Below, in pieces: positions 7,113-15,600 of a stretch of DNA of 50,569 nt. The stretch comes from Candidatus Uhrbacteria bacterium (GTDB lineage Bacteria > Patescibacteriota > Patescibacteriia > 2-12-FULL-60-25), in NCBI GenBank assembly GCA_008363075.1, contig RHKK01000009.1, forward strand, positions 1 to 50,569, given 5' to 3'. The position numbers and the translations under genes were made by a program. The notes below the pieces were generated by a model that had not been told where the DNA came from, did no database searches, and saw only the letters and a list, made by a program, of their open reading frames with translations. Positions within the stretch are counted from its first letter, which is position 1. Every line of letters begins with the position of its first letter.

Positions 7113-7183
7113 GTAGACCACCCCCGGCCCCCTCCTCATGCGAGGAGGGGGTGCCGAGCGATAGCGAGGCGGGGGTGGTCTAC
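7113..7183. repeat. Gene-less hairpin element with 13-base terminal inverted repeats
   Basis: GTAGACCACCCCC (7113-7125) and GGGGGTGGTCTAC (7171-7183) are perfect inverted ends. Inside is CCCCCTCCTC-ATGC-GAGGAGGGGG (7128-7151) followed by GCCGAGCGATAGCGAGGCG. It looks like a 71-base MITE-like relative of the DUF559 element ends. Confidence 0.75.
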
Positions 7184-7206
7184 AAAAAAACGACCTTGTC
7201 AGTCGT
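7183..7206 (-). terminator. Terminator of third paralog
   Basis: ACGAC/GTCGT hairpin overlapping the stop codon and followed by TTTTTTT on the minus strand. Confidence 0.8.
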
Positions 7207-7600
7207 CAGTGGGGATGCCGTGCTTGAGGCGTTCGGGGCCGGAGGCGTTCCGGTTCTCCTCTTCGAGGAGCTCTTCTTCGAGCGCGCGCTCATCGGCGCG
7301 AAGCGCTTTGATGTCGGCCCGGATTTTCGCGAGCTCCGCTCGTCGATGGTCAACGGAAGCGCTCTCCTCCGCTGCAACACGAGTCTGCGAACGCCGCTTG
7401 TGCTTGGACAACTTCTTGCAACCCACCTTGATCGCCAAGCCTCCGGCGATCAGAAGGAAGGTTAGTAGGGCACTTTGTTGCCTGTTGGCCAGCATGCCGC
7501 CATAAACGATGAGTAAAAAGAGGGCGGAGAGCCACAGGCCCGCCACCATCCCGGCCCACATCCACAGGAACGCACGCCGTCCTGCATCGGGTTGCGCCAT
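7199..7600 (-). CDS. Membrane/coiled-coil protein, paralog 3 of 3
   Basis: 133 residues from ATG 7600 (AGGAGG six bases upstream; GTG 7603 is a weaker choice). Two hydrophobic spans at about 11-35 and 44-62, a basic linker, then a coiled coil (about 80-115) and the tail 'ASGPERLKHGIPTDD' shared with paralog 2. It is the shortest of the three and lacks any variable middle domain, so it may show the minimal form: membrane anchor plus conserved coiled-coil tail. Function unknown. Confidence 0.7.
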   Translation of the reverse strand: MAQPDAGRRAFLWMWAGMVAGLWLSALFLLIVYGGMLANRQQSALLTFLLIAGGLAIKVGCKKLSKHKRRSQTRVAAEESASVDHRRAELAKIRADIKALRADERALEEELLEEENRNASGPERLKHGIPTDD

Positions 7601-7637
7601 CACACACCTCCTCCTCGGAGTAAAAGTTGCTCCCGCG

Positions 7638-7666
7638 ACGCTAGCGGAATGTCATAATAAAATCAA
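7638..7666 (-). promoter_or_regulatory. Paralog leader promoter, copy 3
   Basis: TTGATT, 17 bases, TAGCGT. The -35 half differs from copies 1 and 2, yet box spacing is kept at 17, which supports these as the functional boxes. Confidence 0.55.
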
Positions 7667-7696
7667 GACCCCCGCTTGCGGCGGGAATCTTTTTTG
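7664..7696. terminator. Bidirectional terminator after ndk
   Basis: CCCGC-TTGCG-GCGGG followed by AATCTTTTTT on the plus strand; on the minus strand by GGTCTTGATTTT, where it overlaps the next -35 box. Confidence 0.55.
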
Positions 7697-7700
7697 ACGT

Positions 7701-7735
7701 TTCACTCTTCACTCTTCACGTATCACGCTTCATGC
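7701..7735. repeat. Heptad array (TTCACTC type)
   Basis: TTCACTC twice, then TTCACGT, ATCACGC, TTCATGC: five consecutive 7-base units. The ndk stop codon lies in the last unit. Confidence 0.8.
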
Positions 7736-8314
7736 CAGAAACCACTTCGGATCGTATTGGACGCGATCGTTGACGTGCTCGTATTTGTAGAGCTCGACGT
7801 CCGTGAACCAGATCTTGATCTCGTTGTTCGCCTCTTCGACATTGCCGGAGGCGTGGATCAGGTTGCGAAGCGGGCGGTTCTGCGCGTTCGAGAGCGCGTA
7901 GGTGTCGTGCGAAAGGTCACCGCGGATGGTGCCGGGAGCGGACGAAGCGGGTTCGGTCGCGCCGACGAGCTTGCGCACAAGCGACACGGCCATTTCGCCT
8001 TCGAGAACCAGCGCGACGATCGGTGCGGATTTGAGGAACGTCACGAGTCCATTCTTGATGTCCGTGCCGTAAGCGATGTGATCCGGAAACGGAAACGGCT
8101 CGTTGTTGGCCTCGTACTTGGCCTTGGCCTTTTCATACACCGCTTTCATCCATTCTTCCGTCAACGCATAGTGCTGATCGACATCTTCATGGGACGCGTG
8201 GACCATTTTCATGGCAATCAGCTTGAGACCAGCGCGTTCGAATCGCCCGATAATCTCCCCAACAAGGCCGCGCTGGACGCCGTCGGGCTTGATCAACACG
8301 AGTGTTTTTTCCAT
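7730..8314 (-). CDS. ndk: Nucleoside diphosphate kinase
   Basis: 194 residues, longer than the usual ~140-150. It transfers the gamma-phosphate between nucleoside triphosphates and diphosphates. The N-terminus 'EKTLVLIKPDGV' has the ATP-contacting Lys9; the phosphorylated histidine is H154 in 'NLIHASGN'. Extra residues at about 60-95 ('YEKAKAKYEANNEPFPFPDHIAYGTDIKNG') form an insertion that I associate with Patescibacteria-type Ndk. Start is ATG 8314; no Shine-Dalgarno, and the promoter implies a leader of only about five bases. It is divergent from rpmF. Confidence 0.95.
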   Translation of the reverse strand: MEKTLVLIKPDGVQRGLVGEIIGRFERAGLKLIAMKMVHASHEDVDQHYALTEEWMKAVYEKAKAKYEANNEPFPFPDHIAYGTDIKNGLVTFLKSAPIVALVLEGEMAVSLVRKLVGATEPASSAPGTIRGDLSHDTYALSNAQNRPLRNLIHASGNVEEANNEIKIWFTDVELYKYEHVNDRVQYDPKWFLA

Positions 8315-8325
8315 AAGTTGGCCCA

Positions 8326-8354
8326 AGATTAGAGGTTACGGGTCATTTTTGCAA
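8326..8354 (-). promoter_or_regulatory. ndk promoter
   Basis: TTGCAA, 17 bases, TAATCT, 11 bases before the ndk ATG. Confidence 0.6.
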
Positions 8355-8382
8355 GGGCCGGGAGCCCTAAATCCTGCAAAAC

Positions 8383-8411
8383 TTGCCAAAAAACGGGCTT
8401 TCCGTTATACT
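8383..8411 (+). promoter_or_regulatory. rpmF-nusB-rnc promoter
   Basis: TTGCCA, 17 bases, TATACT; divergent from the ndk promoter. Confidence 0.7.
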
Positions 8412-8432
8412 TTATTCATCAATGTCGACACT

Positions 8433-8460
8433 TCTGACATCTGACTTTTAACCTCTGACA
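8433..8460. repeat. Heptad array (TCTGACA type) in the rpmF leader
   Basis: TCTGACA, TCTGACT, TTTAACC, TCTGACA: four units in the untranslated leader just before the start codon. Confidence 0.75.
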
Positions 8461-8468
8461 TTCCTGTT

Positions 8469-8735
8469 ATGGGTCTTCCCGGACATCGTCGTACCAGTTC
8501 GCATAAGCGCCGCCGCGCCTCGCATTTCGCATTGACCAAACCCGCGCTCACCACCGATAAAGCCGGCCGTACACATCTCATGCACCGCGCCGCCAAGGGC
8601 GCCACTGAATGGAACGGAGTAAAAATTCACGTAAAAGGAATAGATCGCAAGGTGGAAAAAGCGCTTGCCAAGACACGACCGCACGAGCACGAAAGTCACG
8701 ATCACACGCACGAGGAAAAAACCGGTAGTCAGTAG
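8469..8735 (+). CDS. rpmF: 50S ribosomal protein L32
   Basis: 88 residues. 'MGLPGHRRTSSHKRRRASHFAL' is the conserved L32 N-terminus in this group. The four zinc-binding cysteines of C+ L32 forms are absent: the region reads 'TKPALTTDKAGRTHLMHRAAKG', so this is a C- type. The protein continues past the usual ~60 residues into a hydrophilic tail with a His/Glu-rich run 'RPHEHESHDHTHEEK'; the last codons fall in a heptad array. First gene of a run with nusB and rnc, with its own promoter and a ~50-base leader. Confidence 0.88.
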   Translation: MGLPGHRRTSSHKRRRASHFALTKPALTTDKAGRTHLMHRAAKGATEWNGVKIHVKGIDRKVEKALAKTRPHEHESHDHTHEEKTGSQ

Positions 8736-8776
8736 TCGGTAGCGTAGCCCTCAAGCTACCGCCTACAGCCTACCGA
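8724..8776. repeat. Inverted heptad arms (GTAGTCG type)
   Basis: Left arm GGTAGTC, AGTAGTC, GGTAGCG; short core; right arm CTACCGC, CTACAGC, CTACCGA. The arms are approximate reverse complements. The rpmF stop codon lies in the left arm. Confidence 0.8.
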
Positions 8777-8798
8777 CTCCCCCTAGCACCTTTGCCCT

Positions 8799-9278
8799 AT
8801 GTCCAATCGACACCTTGCCCGCGCCGTCGCGATGCAATCCCTCTACGAGTGGGATTTCTACGGCGGCGCCAAGGACGCGGCGGAGATCGCCGAACGCAAT
8901 CTGGCGGAACAGCCGGAGAGCTTCGACGAGAAGGATTTTGCGTTGTCGATCGTGAATGGCGTGATGCAGCACCGCGAGGATATCGACAAGGCGATCACCA
9001 CGTTCGCTCCGGATTGGCCGCTGCCCAAGATCACGACGGTGGATCGCAACATCCTGCGCATCGGCACCTACGAGCTGCTGTATAACTTCGACATCCCGAG
9101 CAAGGTCGCGATCAACGAAGCGATCGAGCTGGCCAAAACGTTCGGCGGCGAGTCGAGCGGCAAATTCGTCAACGGGGTCCTTGGCGCCGTCTATCGCGAC
9201 CAACTCGCGCAGGGCGTCGAAAAAGAATCCGACAAGCCGAAGGAAAAAAAGGAGAAACCGACAAAAACTGACAACTGA
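8799..9278 (+). CDS. nusB: Transcription antitermination factor NusB
   Basis: 159 residues. NusB pairs with S10 (NusE) and binds boxA RNA in rRNA antitermination. Seen: '[19 protein letters not shown]' at the N-terminus, '[17 protein letters not shown]', '[18 protein letters not shown]' and '[28 protein letters not shown]', all typical. The C-terminal ~20 residues are a Lys-rich tail whose last codons come from the heptad array before rnc. Between rpmF and rnc, ten bases before rnc. Confidence 0.96.
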   Translation: MSNRHLARAVAMQSLYEWDFYGGAKDAAEIAERNLAEQPESFDEKDFALSIVNGVMQHREDIDKAITTFAPDWPLPKITTVDRNILRIGTYELLYNFDIPSKVAINEAIELAKTFGGESSGKFVNGVLGAVYRDQLAQGVEKESDKPKEKKEKPTKTDN

Positions 9279-9286
9279 CAACTGCC
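9266..9286. repeat. Heptad array (AACTGAC type)
   Basis: AACTGAC, AACTGAC, AACTGCC directly before the rnc start; contains the nusB stop codon. Confidence 0.75.
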
Positions 9287-9287
9287 T

Positions 9288-10007
9288 ATGACCATGCCAG
9301 ACTTCGGCCCGCTGGAGGAACGATTGGGACACGCCTTCCGTGACCACTCGCTCCTCCTGCAGGCCCTCACCCACCGGTCCTACCTCAACGAAAATCCGAG
9401 CTACGAATTCCCGCACAACGAGCGGCTGGAGTTTTTGGGCGATGCCGTGCTCGAACTGATCGTGACCGAGTACCTGTACAAACATTACGCGAACGACGAG
9501 GGCGAGCTCACCAACTGGCGCGCCGCGCTCGTGAACGCGAAGACGCTGGCCGGCATCGCGCGCGAGCTGGATTTCGAGCCGCATCTCCTGCTGTCCAAGG
9601 GCGAGGCAAAAGACAAGGATTCCAAGGCGCGCATGTACATCCTTGCGAATGCGATCGAGGCGATCATCGGCGCGATCTATCTCGACGGCAGCATGCCGGC
9701 GGCGGAGAAATTCATCGGCCAACATATCTTGAGTCACCTGCCGAAGATTTTGGAAGACGAGCTGTACGTGGACGCGAAGAGCAAATTCCAGGAAACGGCG
9801 CAGGAGCTCATGGGTGTGACGCCGACGTATAAAGTCTTGGAGGAAAAAGGGCCGGACCACGCGAAGGAGTTCACGATCGGCGTGTTCCTCGATCGGGAGC
9901 TCGTCGCCGTCGGACGCGGGACGTCGAAGCAGGAAGCGCAGGTCGCGGCGGCGGATGCGGGGCTTGAGGCGAAAGGCTGGCGCGGGCACAAACCGAAGGG
10001 GAAATAA
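9288..10007 (+). CDS. rnc: Ribonuclease III
   Basis: 239 residues, normal length. It cleaves double-stranded RNA in rRNA and mRNA processing. The RNase III signature 'NERLEFLGDAVLEL' is at 44-57 with the metal-binding Glu/Asp, and the second acidic helix 'NAIEAIIGAIYLDG' is at 121-134. A C-terminal double-stranded RNA-binding domain runs from about 158 ('AKSKFQETAQELMGVTPTY') to 'KQEAQVAAADAGLEA'. ATG 9288 or ATG 9294 could start it; no ribosome binding site is seen. A strong terminator follows. Confidence 0.97.
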   Translation: MTMPDFGPLEERLGHAFRDHSLLLQALTHRSYLNENPSYEFPHNERLEFLGDAVLELIVTEYLYKHYANDEGELTNWRAALVNAKTLAGIARELDFEPHLLLSKGEAKDKDSKARMYILANAIEAIIGAIYLDGSMPAAEKFIGQHILSHLPKILEDELYVDAKSKFQETAQELMGVTPTYKVLEEKGPDHAKEFTIGVFLDRELVAVGRGTSKQEAQVAAADAGLEAKGWRGHKPKGK

Positions 10008-10034
10008 AAACACCCCCGCGATGCGGGGGTGTTT
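10008..10034. terminator. Bidirectional terminator after rnc
   Basis: AAACACCCCCGC-GAT-GCGGGGGTGTTT with further T run; also positioned to end the convergent tRNA-Arg. Confidence 0.9.
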
Positions 10035-10039
10035 TTTTA

Positions 10040-10114
10040 TGGTGTCCCCGGAGGGAATCGAACCCCCATTACGTGGTTCGAAGCCACGCGTCCTATCCGT
10101 TGAACGACAGGGAC
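10040..10114 (-). tRNA. tRNA-Arg (anticodon UCG)
   Basis: Acceptor GTCCCTG/CGGGGAC, anticodon arm CGTGGCTTCGAACCACG with loop CTTCGAA, T-loop TTCGATT, encoded CCA. Confidence 0.96.
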
Positions 10115-10125
10115 AGACGGCGCGG

Positions 10126-10154
10126 AGCATAGCGCGAAACGGACAAAAAATCAA
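10126..10154 (-). promoter_or_regulatory. tRNA-Arg promoter
   Basis: TTGATT, 17 bases, TATGCT. It overlaps the divergent gpsA promoter. Confidence 0.65.
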
Positions 10155-10168
10155 GGCTTTGATACACT
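10140..10168 (+). promoter_or_regulatory. gpsA promoter
   Basis: CGGACA, 17 bases, TACACT ending seven bases before the ATG, implying a leaderless transcript. Confidence 0.5.
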
Positions 10169-10175
10169 GCGGCGC

Positions 10176-11174
10176 ATGAAATCCCCCATCGCGATTTTGG
10201 GCGCGGGCAACATGGCGAGCGCGCTCGCACTTCATCTTGCGCGACACAAGCGTCCGGTGCGTCTGTATTGCATTGAACCGGATGTGGAAGAAGATATGCG
10301 CGCGAACCGATGCAACACGAAATATCTCGCAGGTCATCGCTTTCCGAAGCATGTCACGGCGACATCCGATCTTGCCGCCGTGTTGAAAGACGCGGAAGAC
10401 GTATTTGTCGCGGTTCCGTCATTCGCCGTGGCCGAGGTCATCGCAAAGGCGAAGCCATTCCTGTCTCCCAAGATCAAAAGTGTCGCGAGTATCACCAAAG
10501 GTCTTGATCCGAAGACGCTCGAACCGCTCACCCTCTCCGAGGCGAAGGCGTTGCCGACGAGGCTGCGTCGCAAGGTCTGCACGCTCGGCGGTCCGGCCAT
10601 CGCGGCGGAAATGGCCAAAGGATCACCGACGGCCTTCGTGGTCGCGGGTCGGGACAAAACGACGATCTCGCGCGTGAAGAAACTTCTCGAGATCGAGGCG
10701 GTCAAATGCGCGACGTCATCCGACCTCCTCGGCGTCGGTCTCGCGAGCGCGCTGAAGAACCCGTACGCGATCGCGCTCGGATTGTGTGATGGACTTGGCT
10801 ATCCGACCAACGCAAAGGCGCTGGTCCTCGCGCTCGCGATCGAGGAAATGGAGCGTCTTGTGGTCAGCGCCGGCGGTCATATCGATACGGCGACGGGACT
10901 CGCGGGGCTTGGCGATTTGATCGTGACCGGCATGAGTCCGCACGGGCGCAATCGCACATACGGCGAACGGCTCGTCGGCGCGAAGTCGAAGCATCCCGCG
11001 GATCTCGGGCTTGGCACCGTGGAAGGCATCGCGGCGACGACGCTCGCGAGCAAACTCGCGCGGCGCCGCAAAACCAAGACGCCGCTGCTCGACGCGATTG
11101 ACCTGTGTTTGCGCGCCCGTCAGAATTTCGAGCGACCGTTCGTGCAGTATCTCAAACAGTTGAAATTATCTTGA
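10176..11174 (+). CDS. gpsA: Glycerol-3-phosphate dehydrogenase [NAD(P)+]
   Basis: 332 residues, full length. It reduces dihydroxyacetone phosphate to sn-glycerol-3-phosphate for phospholipid synthesis. The Rossmann 'ILGAGNMASALA' is at 7-18 (usual GxGxxG reads GAGNMA), with 'ASITKGLDPKT', 'TLGGPAIAAEMAKGSPT', and the catalytic lysine region 'GVGLASALKNPYAIALG' around 185-202. The C-terminal domain has 'TGLAGLGDLIVTGMSPHGRNRTYG', a family hallmark. No ribosome binding site; the promoter sits so close that the mRNA is probably leaderless. Single gene. Confidence 0.95.
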   Translation: MKSPIAILGAGNMASALALHLARHKRPVRLYCIEPDVEEDMRANRCNTKYLAGHRFPKHVTATSDLAAVLKDAEDVFVAVPSFAVAEVIAKAKPFLSPKIKSVASITKGLDPKTLEPLTLSEAKALPTRLRRKVCTLGGPAIAAEMAKGSPTAFVVAGRDKTTISRVKKLLEIEAVKCATSSDLLGVGLASALKNPYAIALGLCDGLGYPTNAKALVLALAIEEMERLVVSAGGHIDTATGLAGLGDLIVTGMSPHGRNRTYGERLVGAKSKHPADLGLGTVEGIAATTLASKLARRRKTKTPLLDAIDLCLRARQNFERPFVQYLKQLKLS

Positions 11175-11182
11175 TGTCGCAC

Positions 11183-11207
11183 GGGCAAGGCGCGCCTTGC
11201 CCCTACC
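11183..11207. repeat. Perfect palindrome followed by CCTAC
   Basis: GGGCAAGGCGCGCCTTGCCC is a perfect 20-base palindrome followed by CCTAC, in the gap between gpsA and the next gene. Similar palindrome-CCCTAC units lie at 23372, 33948 and 37365. Confidence 0.7.
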
Positions 11208-11211
11208 AAAT

Positions 11212-11649
11212 ATGCAAATCCCCGAAGCCTTGCAGCATTTTCCCGAACCGGCGTTGATCGTGACCGCCGACCATGTCCACGCGCGGCTGTGGCTCGCGTT
11301 TGAAGACTCGATGGAAGAACTCGAGACGCTTGAAATGCCAAGCGAATTAAAAAGCGACAACGAGGGCGGGTTCTATAACCCCGACTCGGGAGGCGTGAAC
11401 GCTCCGGAGCCGCGCCTCGATGAAGAACGGTTGCGCAAATTCATCCACGTGCTGGCCCACCGCGTCAACCAACTCATCCGCGACGAGGAAGCGGCAACCT
11501 CGGTGCATCTGATCCTGCCGGACGACATGCTCGCGCCATTCAAAAAGGAGCTCGCACCCGAAGCGGCAAACATCCTCGGCAAGGAGATCCGCGCGAACGT
11601 CATGAAGGAGGACGAGGTGCAGATCCTGGAACGGATCGTGGGCGCGTAA
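11212..11649 (+). CDS. Conserved hypothetical protein
   Basis: 145 residues from ATG 11212 (an upstream TTG would translate the palindrome and is rejected). N-terminal strand 'EPALIVTADHVHARLWLAF', an acidic central linker, then a helical half 'LRKFIHVLAHRVNQLIRDEEAATSVHLILPDDMLAPFKKELA'. The second half resembles the C-terminal part of bacterial release-factor-like or host-attachment proteins (baeRF group), where a long helix precedes 'hLlhP..hL..hr..L'. That likeness is weak and I would not name it. It converges on the Memo-like gene with no gap. Confidence 0.7.
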   Translation: MQIPEALQHFPEPALIVTADHVHARLWLAFEDSMEELETLEMPSELKSDNEGGFYNPDSGGVNAPEPRLDEERLRKFIHVLAHRVNQLIRDEEAATSVHLILPDDMLAPFKKELAPEAANILGKEIRANVMKEDEVQILERIVGA

Positions 11650-12618
11650 TCACTCCCAAAACCCGACGAGATACGTCGTCGTAAACAGCGGCGAACCGCT
11701 ATAGGCGTTGGAAATGGACTCTCCGAGGAGGGTCCATTTCGCTTCCTCGAGCGCCTCCATCACGATCGCGATGGATTTACCGTTATCAGTGAGGTCATCA
11801 TTCGCGCGTGCAAAAAAAAGCGCATCCCTTGTCTCCAACGCCGCCTTTGTCCGTCGATCGTTGCTCATGGCACTTCGTTCATCGAGGTAATGCGACATGT
11901 CGGCCGAGACGATCACGAACGTACGGCCGGCCGCGAGCTCGGATGCGAGCCAGGAAGCGATCGCGCGGCGCTCGGTTTCGATCACCGATGAACGGATTAC
12001 GACGGGAACGAGTTTCGCGTCCGGATACGCGTCGGCTAGGAACGGAACGATCGCGCCGATGCCGTGTTCGCGTTCAAACAGAGCGGACTGCTCACGGACG
12101 AACGGGAGCTCGAGCAGGCGCGATACGCCCTCCGCATCCATGACAAGATCGCGTCCGACCGTCCGGTAAGGAAGACGATGCGTCGCGGCGGCCGTCGATG
12201 CGGCGAGATTGTGATCCGGCGAGAGGATCACGAACCGCTCGATATCCGGTCGGCAGCGGTTCAATGTGCGGAAAAATCCCGCGAGCAAATCGGACGCAAG
12301 CGCGTGATGGTTCACGATGCCGGCGCGAAACGGCGCGCATGCGATCGTCTCTTCGCCCGGTAACCGACGCGTGGCCTGCTTGCCCAATTCCGGAACCGCG
12401 AAGCGGTCGACGTCGATGAATGCCTCCCGTGGACCATCATTCCGACCGAAGCGCAGCGAAGCGGAGAAATCGCTTCGAAGGGATCCCTCGGCTTCGACCG
12501 GCATGCGCCGGTCTTCGCCCGGGATGAAAACGGGGATCCCTGTAGGGTTTGAATACCAACAGCCCGCACCCGTGAGGATGCAGGCTGCGATGACGATGGC
12601 GATCCTCCCCTGCGTCAT
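11650..12618 (-). CDS. Memo-like (AmmeMemoRadiSam B) lipoprotein
   Basis: 322 residues. 'MTQGRIAIVIAACILTGAGC' is a lipoprotein signal with lipobox LTGAGC, so the protein should be anchored outside the cytoplasmic membrane. The body matches the Memo/AMMECR1-associated family: 'GIVNHHALASDLLAGFF', 'IERFVILSPDHN', 'AIVPFLADAYPDAKLVPVVI', 'FVIVSADMSHYLDE', each with the histidines or aspartates of the Memo metal-like pocket. Its ATG overlaps the stop codon of the upstream macroglobulin gene (ATGA), so the two are translationally coupled. Residues about 45-65 are encoded by a dispersed repeat (see 12438-12472). Confidence 0.85.
   Translation of the reverse strand: MTQGRIAIVIAACILTGAGCWYSNPTGIPVFIPGEDRRMPVEAEGSLRSDFSASLRFGRNDGPREAFIDVDRFAVPELGKQATRRLPGEETIACAPFRAGIVNHHALASDLLAGFFRTLNRCRPDIERFVILSPDHNLAASTAAATHRLPYRTVGRDLVMDAEGVSRLLELPFVREQSALFEREHGIGAIVPFLADAYPDAKLVPVVIRSSVIETERRAIASWLASELAAGRTFVIVSADMSHYLDERSAMSNDRRTKAALETRDALFFARANDDLTDNGKSIAIVMEALEEAKWTLLGESISNAYSGSPLFTTTYLVGFWE
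12438..12472. repeat. ATTCCGACC-type dispersed repeat inside a gene
   Basis: CATTCCGACCGAAGCGCAGC and the following GAAGCGGAGAAAT resemble widely dispersed 'ATTCCGAGCGAAGCGAGGAAT' repeats of bacterial genomes. It is read in frame in the Memo-like lipoprotein. Confidence 0.5.
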
Positions 12619-15600
12619 TTGATCTCCATCGTTTGATCCTGACCCACTGCCGCCACGGCCGGGAATTGCTCGTGTTGGATCACCGGTGCTTCGGCCGTGT
12701 ACGTGCCGCGCGAGACCACGCGAGCAGTATAACGGATCGTCCGGTCGCCGCGCGTCGTCTTGCACGTGACGAACGAGACGACGCCGTCCTCCACGAGGAG
12801 CGGATACCAGTTCCACCCGCCGCCCGCGATGCGGTATGCCTGCTCGGCGCCCCATCCGACGACGGCCTGCCAGCCGCCGGGCATGTGGTCGCGCACGACG
12901 TAGCAGCCGTCCTGCGCGCTTGCCTGCCATTCCGGCGCGAGCGTCACCTCGACCGCGTCGCCTTCGCGCAGGTCGGCGAGCGGCTTGCCCGCCTCATACC
13001 GGCGCGAGATCGCGATCTCCGGCACGGAGATCGGGCGGCCCGCGACGCGGCGCACGAACGTGATGGCGACGGGGCCGTCCACGCTCGTCACGCGGAAGCG
13101 CGCGGCTTCGTCGGCGGTGAGATCGAGCGTCTGAACCGCGCCGTTCGCGAACGTGAGCACGCTCTCGCCCTCGCCCAGCGTGTACTTGAGCTCGATGTCG
13201 CGGTTCGCGCGCGTCGGCAGCACCGCCTTGAGATAGCGCGCCTTGGCGAGCACCGGGAAGGCGTCCTTGACCCAGTTCGTCTCCACGAAACGCATGAGAT
13301 TATCCGCTTCCGGGTGCGCGAGGCGTGCGGCCAGGCCGGCGGCGTCGGCCGTCGCTTCATAGACGTCGGCCTCGCGCTCGGACACCACGAGGCGCGTCAC
13401 CTCGTCTCGGCGTTCGGCCGTCTCGAGGAGCTTCTCGAGCAGACCGCGCGCTCGCTCGCGATCGCCGGCGGCTTCAAGTCCGCGCGCGACGGCCAGCGTC
13501 TCGCGCCACTCGAGCCCTTCCATGGAGGCGGCCTGCTGGAGCGACGGCAAGACGGGTTCGCCGAGAGCGGCAAGACCCGCGAGCGCCTGGATCTGCACTT
13601 CGCGACTCGCGTTCTTGTCGTCGAGACGATTCCAGAAATACGCGGAGAGCGTCTCGCCGTCGACATATTCCGGCACGGTTGCGGCCACCTCCGCGGACAA
13701 CTCGAGATCCGGACTGCCGTACGTCACGAGCCGGACGCCGCCTCCTTCGTCCTGATAATCCGAGAGGCGGCGCGCGAGATCCCGGTCATCCGGCAACCAC
13801 GAACCCCACCAGCGGTCTTCTGCCTTGAATTCATCACGCAACAACATGGCCGCATATCGACCGGCGTACAACGCATCGGAACGGCTCGACCCCGTCCACC
13901 ATACGAGATCATTCGCCAACGATTGCAGCGCCGCTCGGTTCTGCGGGACGAATTGGAGCGTAGCTTCGGGCCGGCCGAGCTCGGGCAGACCGGTGCCGGG
14001 CGCAAGGTCCACGCGCACGAATTCATCCTTCATGAACCGCGACGGGACGACGGTCACGATCCGTTCGATCGCGTCCGCGCCCTTGGCGGTGCCGAGACCC
14101 ACGGTCACGACGTGACGGCCGTTCACGAGATTCCTGATGCCCACGTAGACGGGCTCGCCCGCACGTCCCTGGACGGTTTCGTCGATGCCGAGCGACGGCG
14201 CCCGTACCGCGAACGTCACGGCGTCGCCGTGCGACAGCTCGGCACCGAAGGCGCGGAGCTTTAAAAACGGCTGATCCTTTTCGAGCAGGCGCGGCGGCGC
14301 GACCACGTCCACGAAGACGGGTTTTGTGACGTTCACGTCCACGCGAGCCGCGCCGGCCTCGAGGCGCGACGACACGCCGACGAGCTCGAGCCGCCAACCC
14401 GTGATGTTGTCCGGCGCGCGGAAGCGCACGGTCGCGCGGCCGGTGCCGTCGGTCATCACCGTCCCGAACGCGGCCGTGTCCTTGAAGTTCTTACGCACCT
14501 GGGCGGAAAGCGCGGCGCGGTCGAACCCGCCCCCACCCTTTTCCGCGCCGCCGAAGCCGTCATACGCCTCGTCATGCGTACGCGACGTGAAGATCACGCC
14601 GTCTGAAACGTAGCCGTAGATCGAGTTCAGCGGATCGGCTTCGGCGTCGTACGCGAGCGCGAGGAGCGCCTTGTCCACGGCACCGAAGGCGACGAGCGTG
14701 TCGCGCGCGACGTCGCCCGTTCCCTTCACGTGCACGGTGACATCCACCTCGACCTCCTCCCCAGGCGCGTAGCGGTCCTTCTTCGGCCTGGCCTCGATCT
14801 CGAGCGCCCGGTCATCGCGGCGGTACAGGACGCCGGCCTGCACCGTTTCGAATTTGCCCTCGCGCCACGTGATGGCACGCAGCTCCGCATTCGGCGCCCA
14901 CGCTTCGTCGAAGCGGAAAGCGTACTCCGCGCCGCCGATGGTCGCCGTGCGGATGCCGCGGCTCCCCATGACATACAGGACGCCGGGCGCGTTGCCGGTA
15001 TCCAGCGAGCGCGTCCCGATGCGATAGGTCGCGGTGATCTGTTCGCCGACGCCGTAGCCGATCGGCTCCCCCTCGGCCGGCGGCGGGGAAAGTTCGAGTG
15101 ACGGATAGGCGGGTTCTTCGCCAGTGTCCGTGGGTGTCGGCCGCGGCGTGCCGTATCCGCCCTGCCACACCCACGTGCGCTGCTGTGTCGGCCGGCTTTG
15201 ATCGTCGCGCGTCTCGGCGACGACGTAGTACGAACGCGTCTCATCCATGGGGAAGACGTGCCGGAACGCGCCGCGTGCGTCCGTGCGCACTTCTACCGTC
15301 ACCGGCGGGTCCCATCGTTCTTCATACCGGAAAATCTCTACCTGTTTCTTTTCGATGAAATCGTACCGGAAGCCGTTGGGAATTTTTTCCCAGCGGTGTC
15401 CGTGGATCACGAGCGTGACGGGGCGATTTGCCCAGGTCTGTGAGCGACCGCCGTCCTCGGCCTCAAGATTCTGCCGCCAAACAGAACCGCTCACCGTCGC
15501 GCTCGTGCGATCGCCGCGCGCCTCAAGCGACAAGGCCGCTTGGCTGCGATGCACGATCACGGATGCGGATCCGACCGTGTCGCCTTCCTCGCCTTCCTCC

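Noticed and set aside
8763-10352. Long minus-strand frame across nusB, rnc and tRNA-Arg
   Set aside because: Runs through a tRNA and a terminator; cannot be a gene.
12633-14264. 543-residue open frame opposite the end of the macroglobulin gene
   Set aside because: Shadow frame with biased composition and no recognisable motif.
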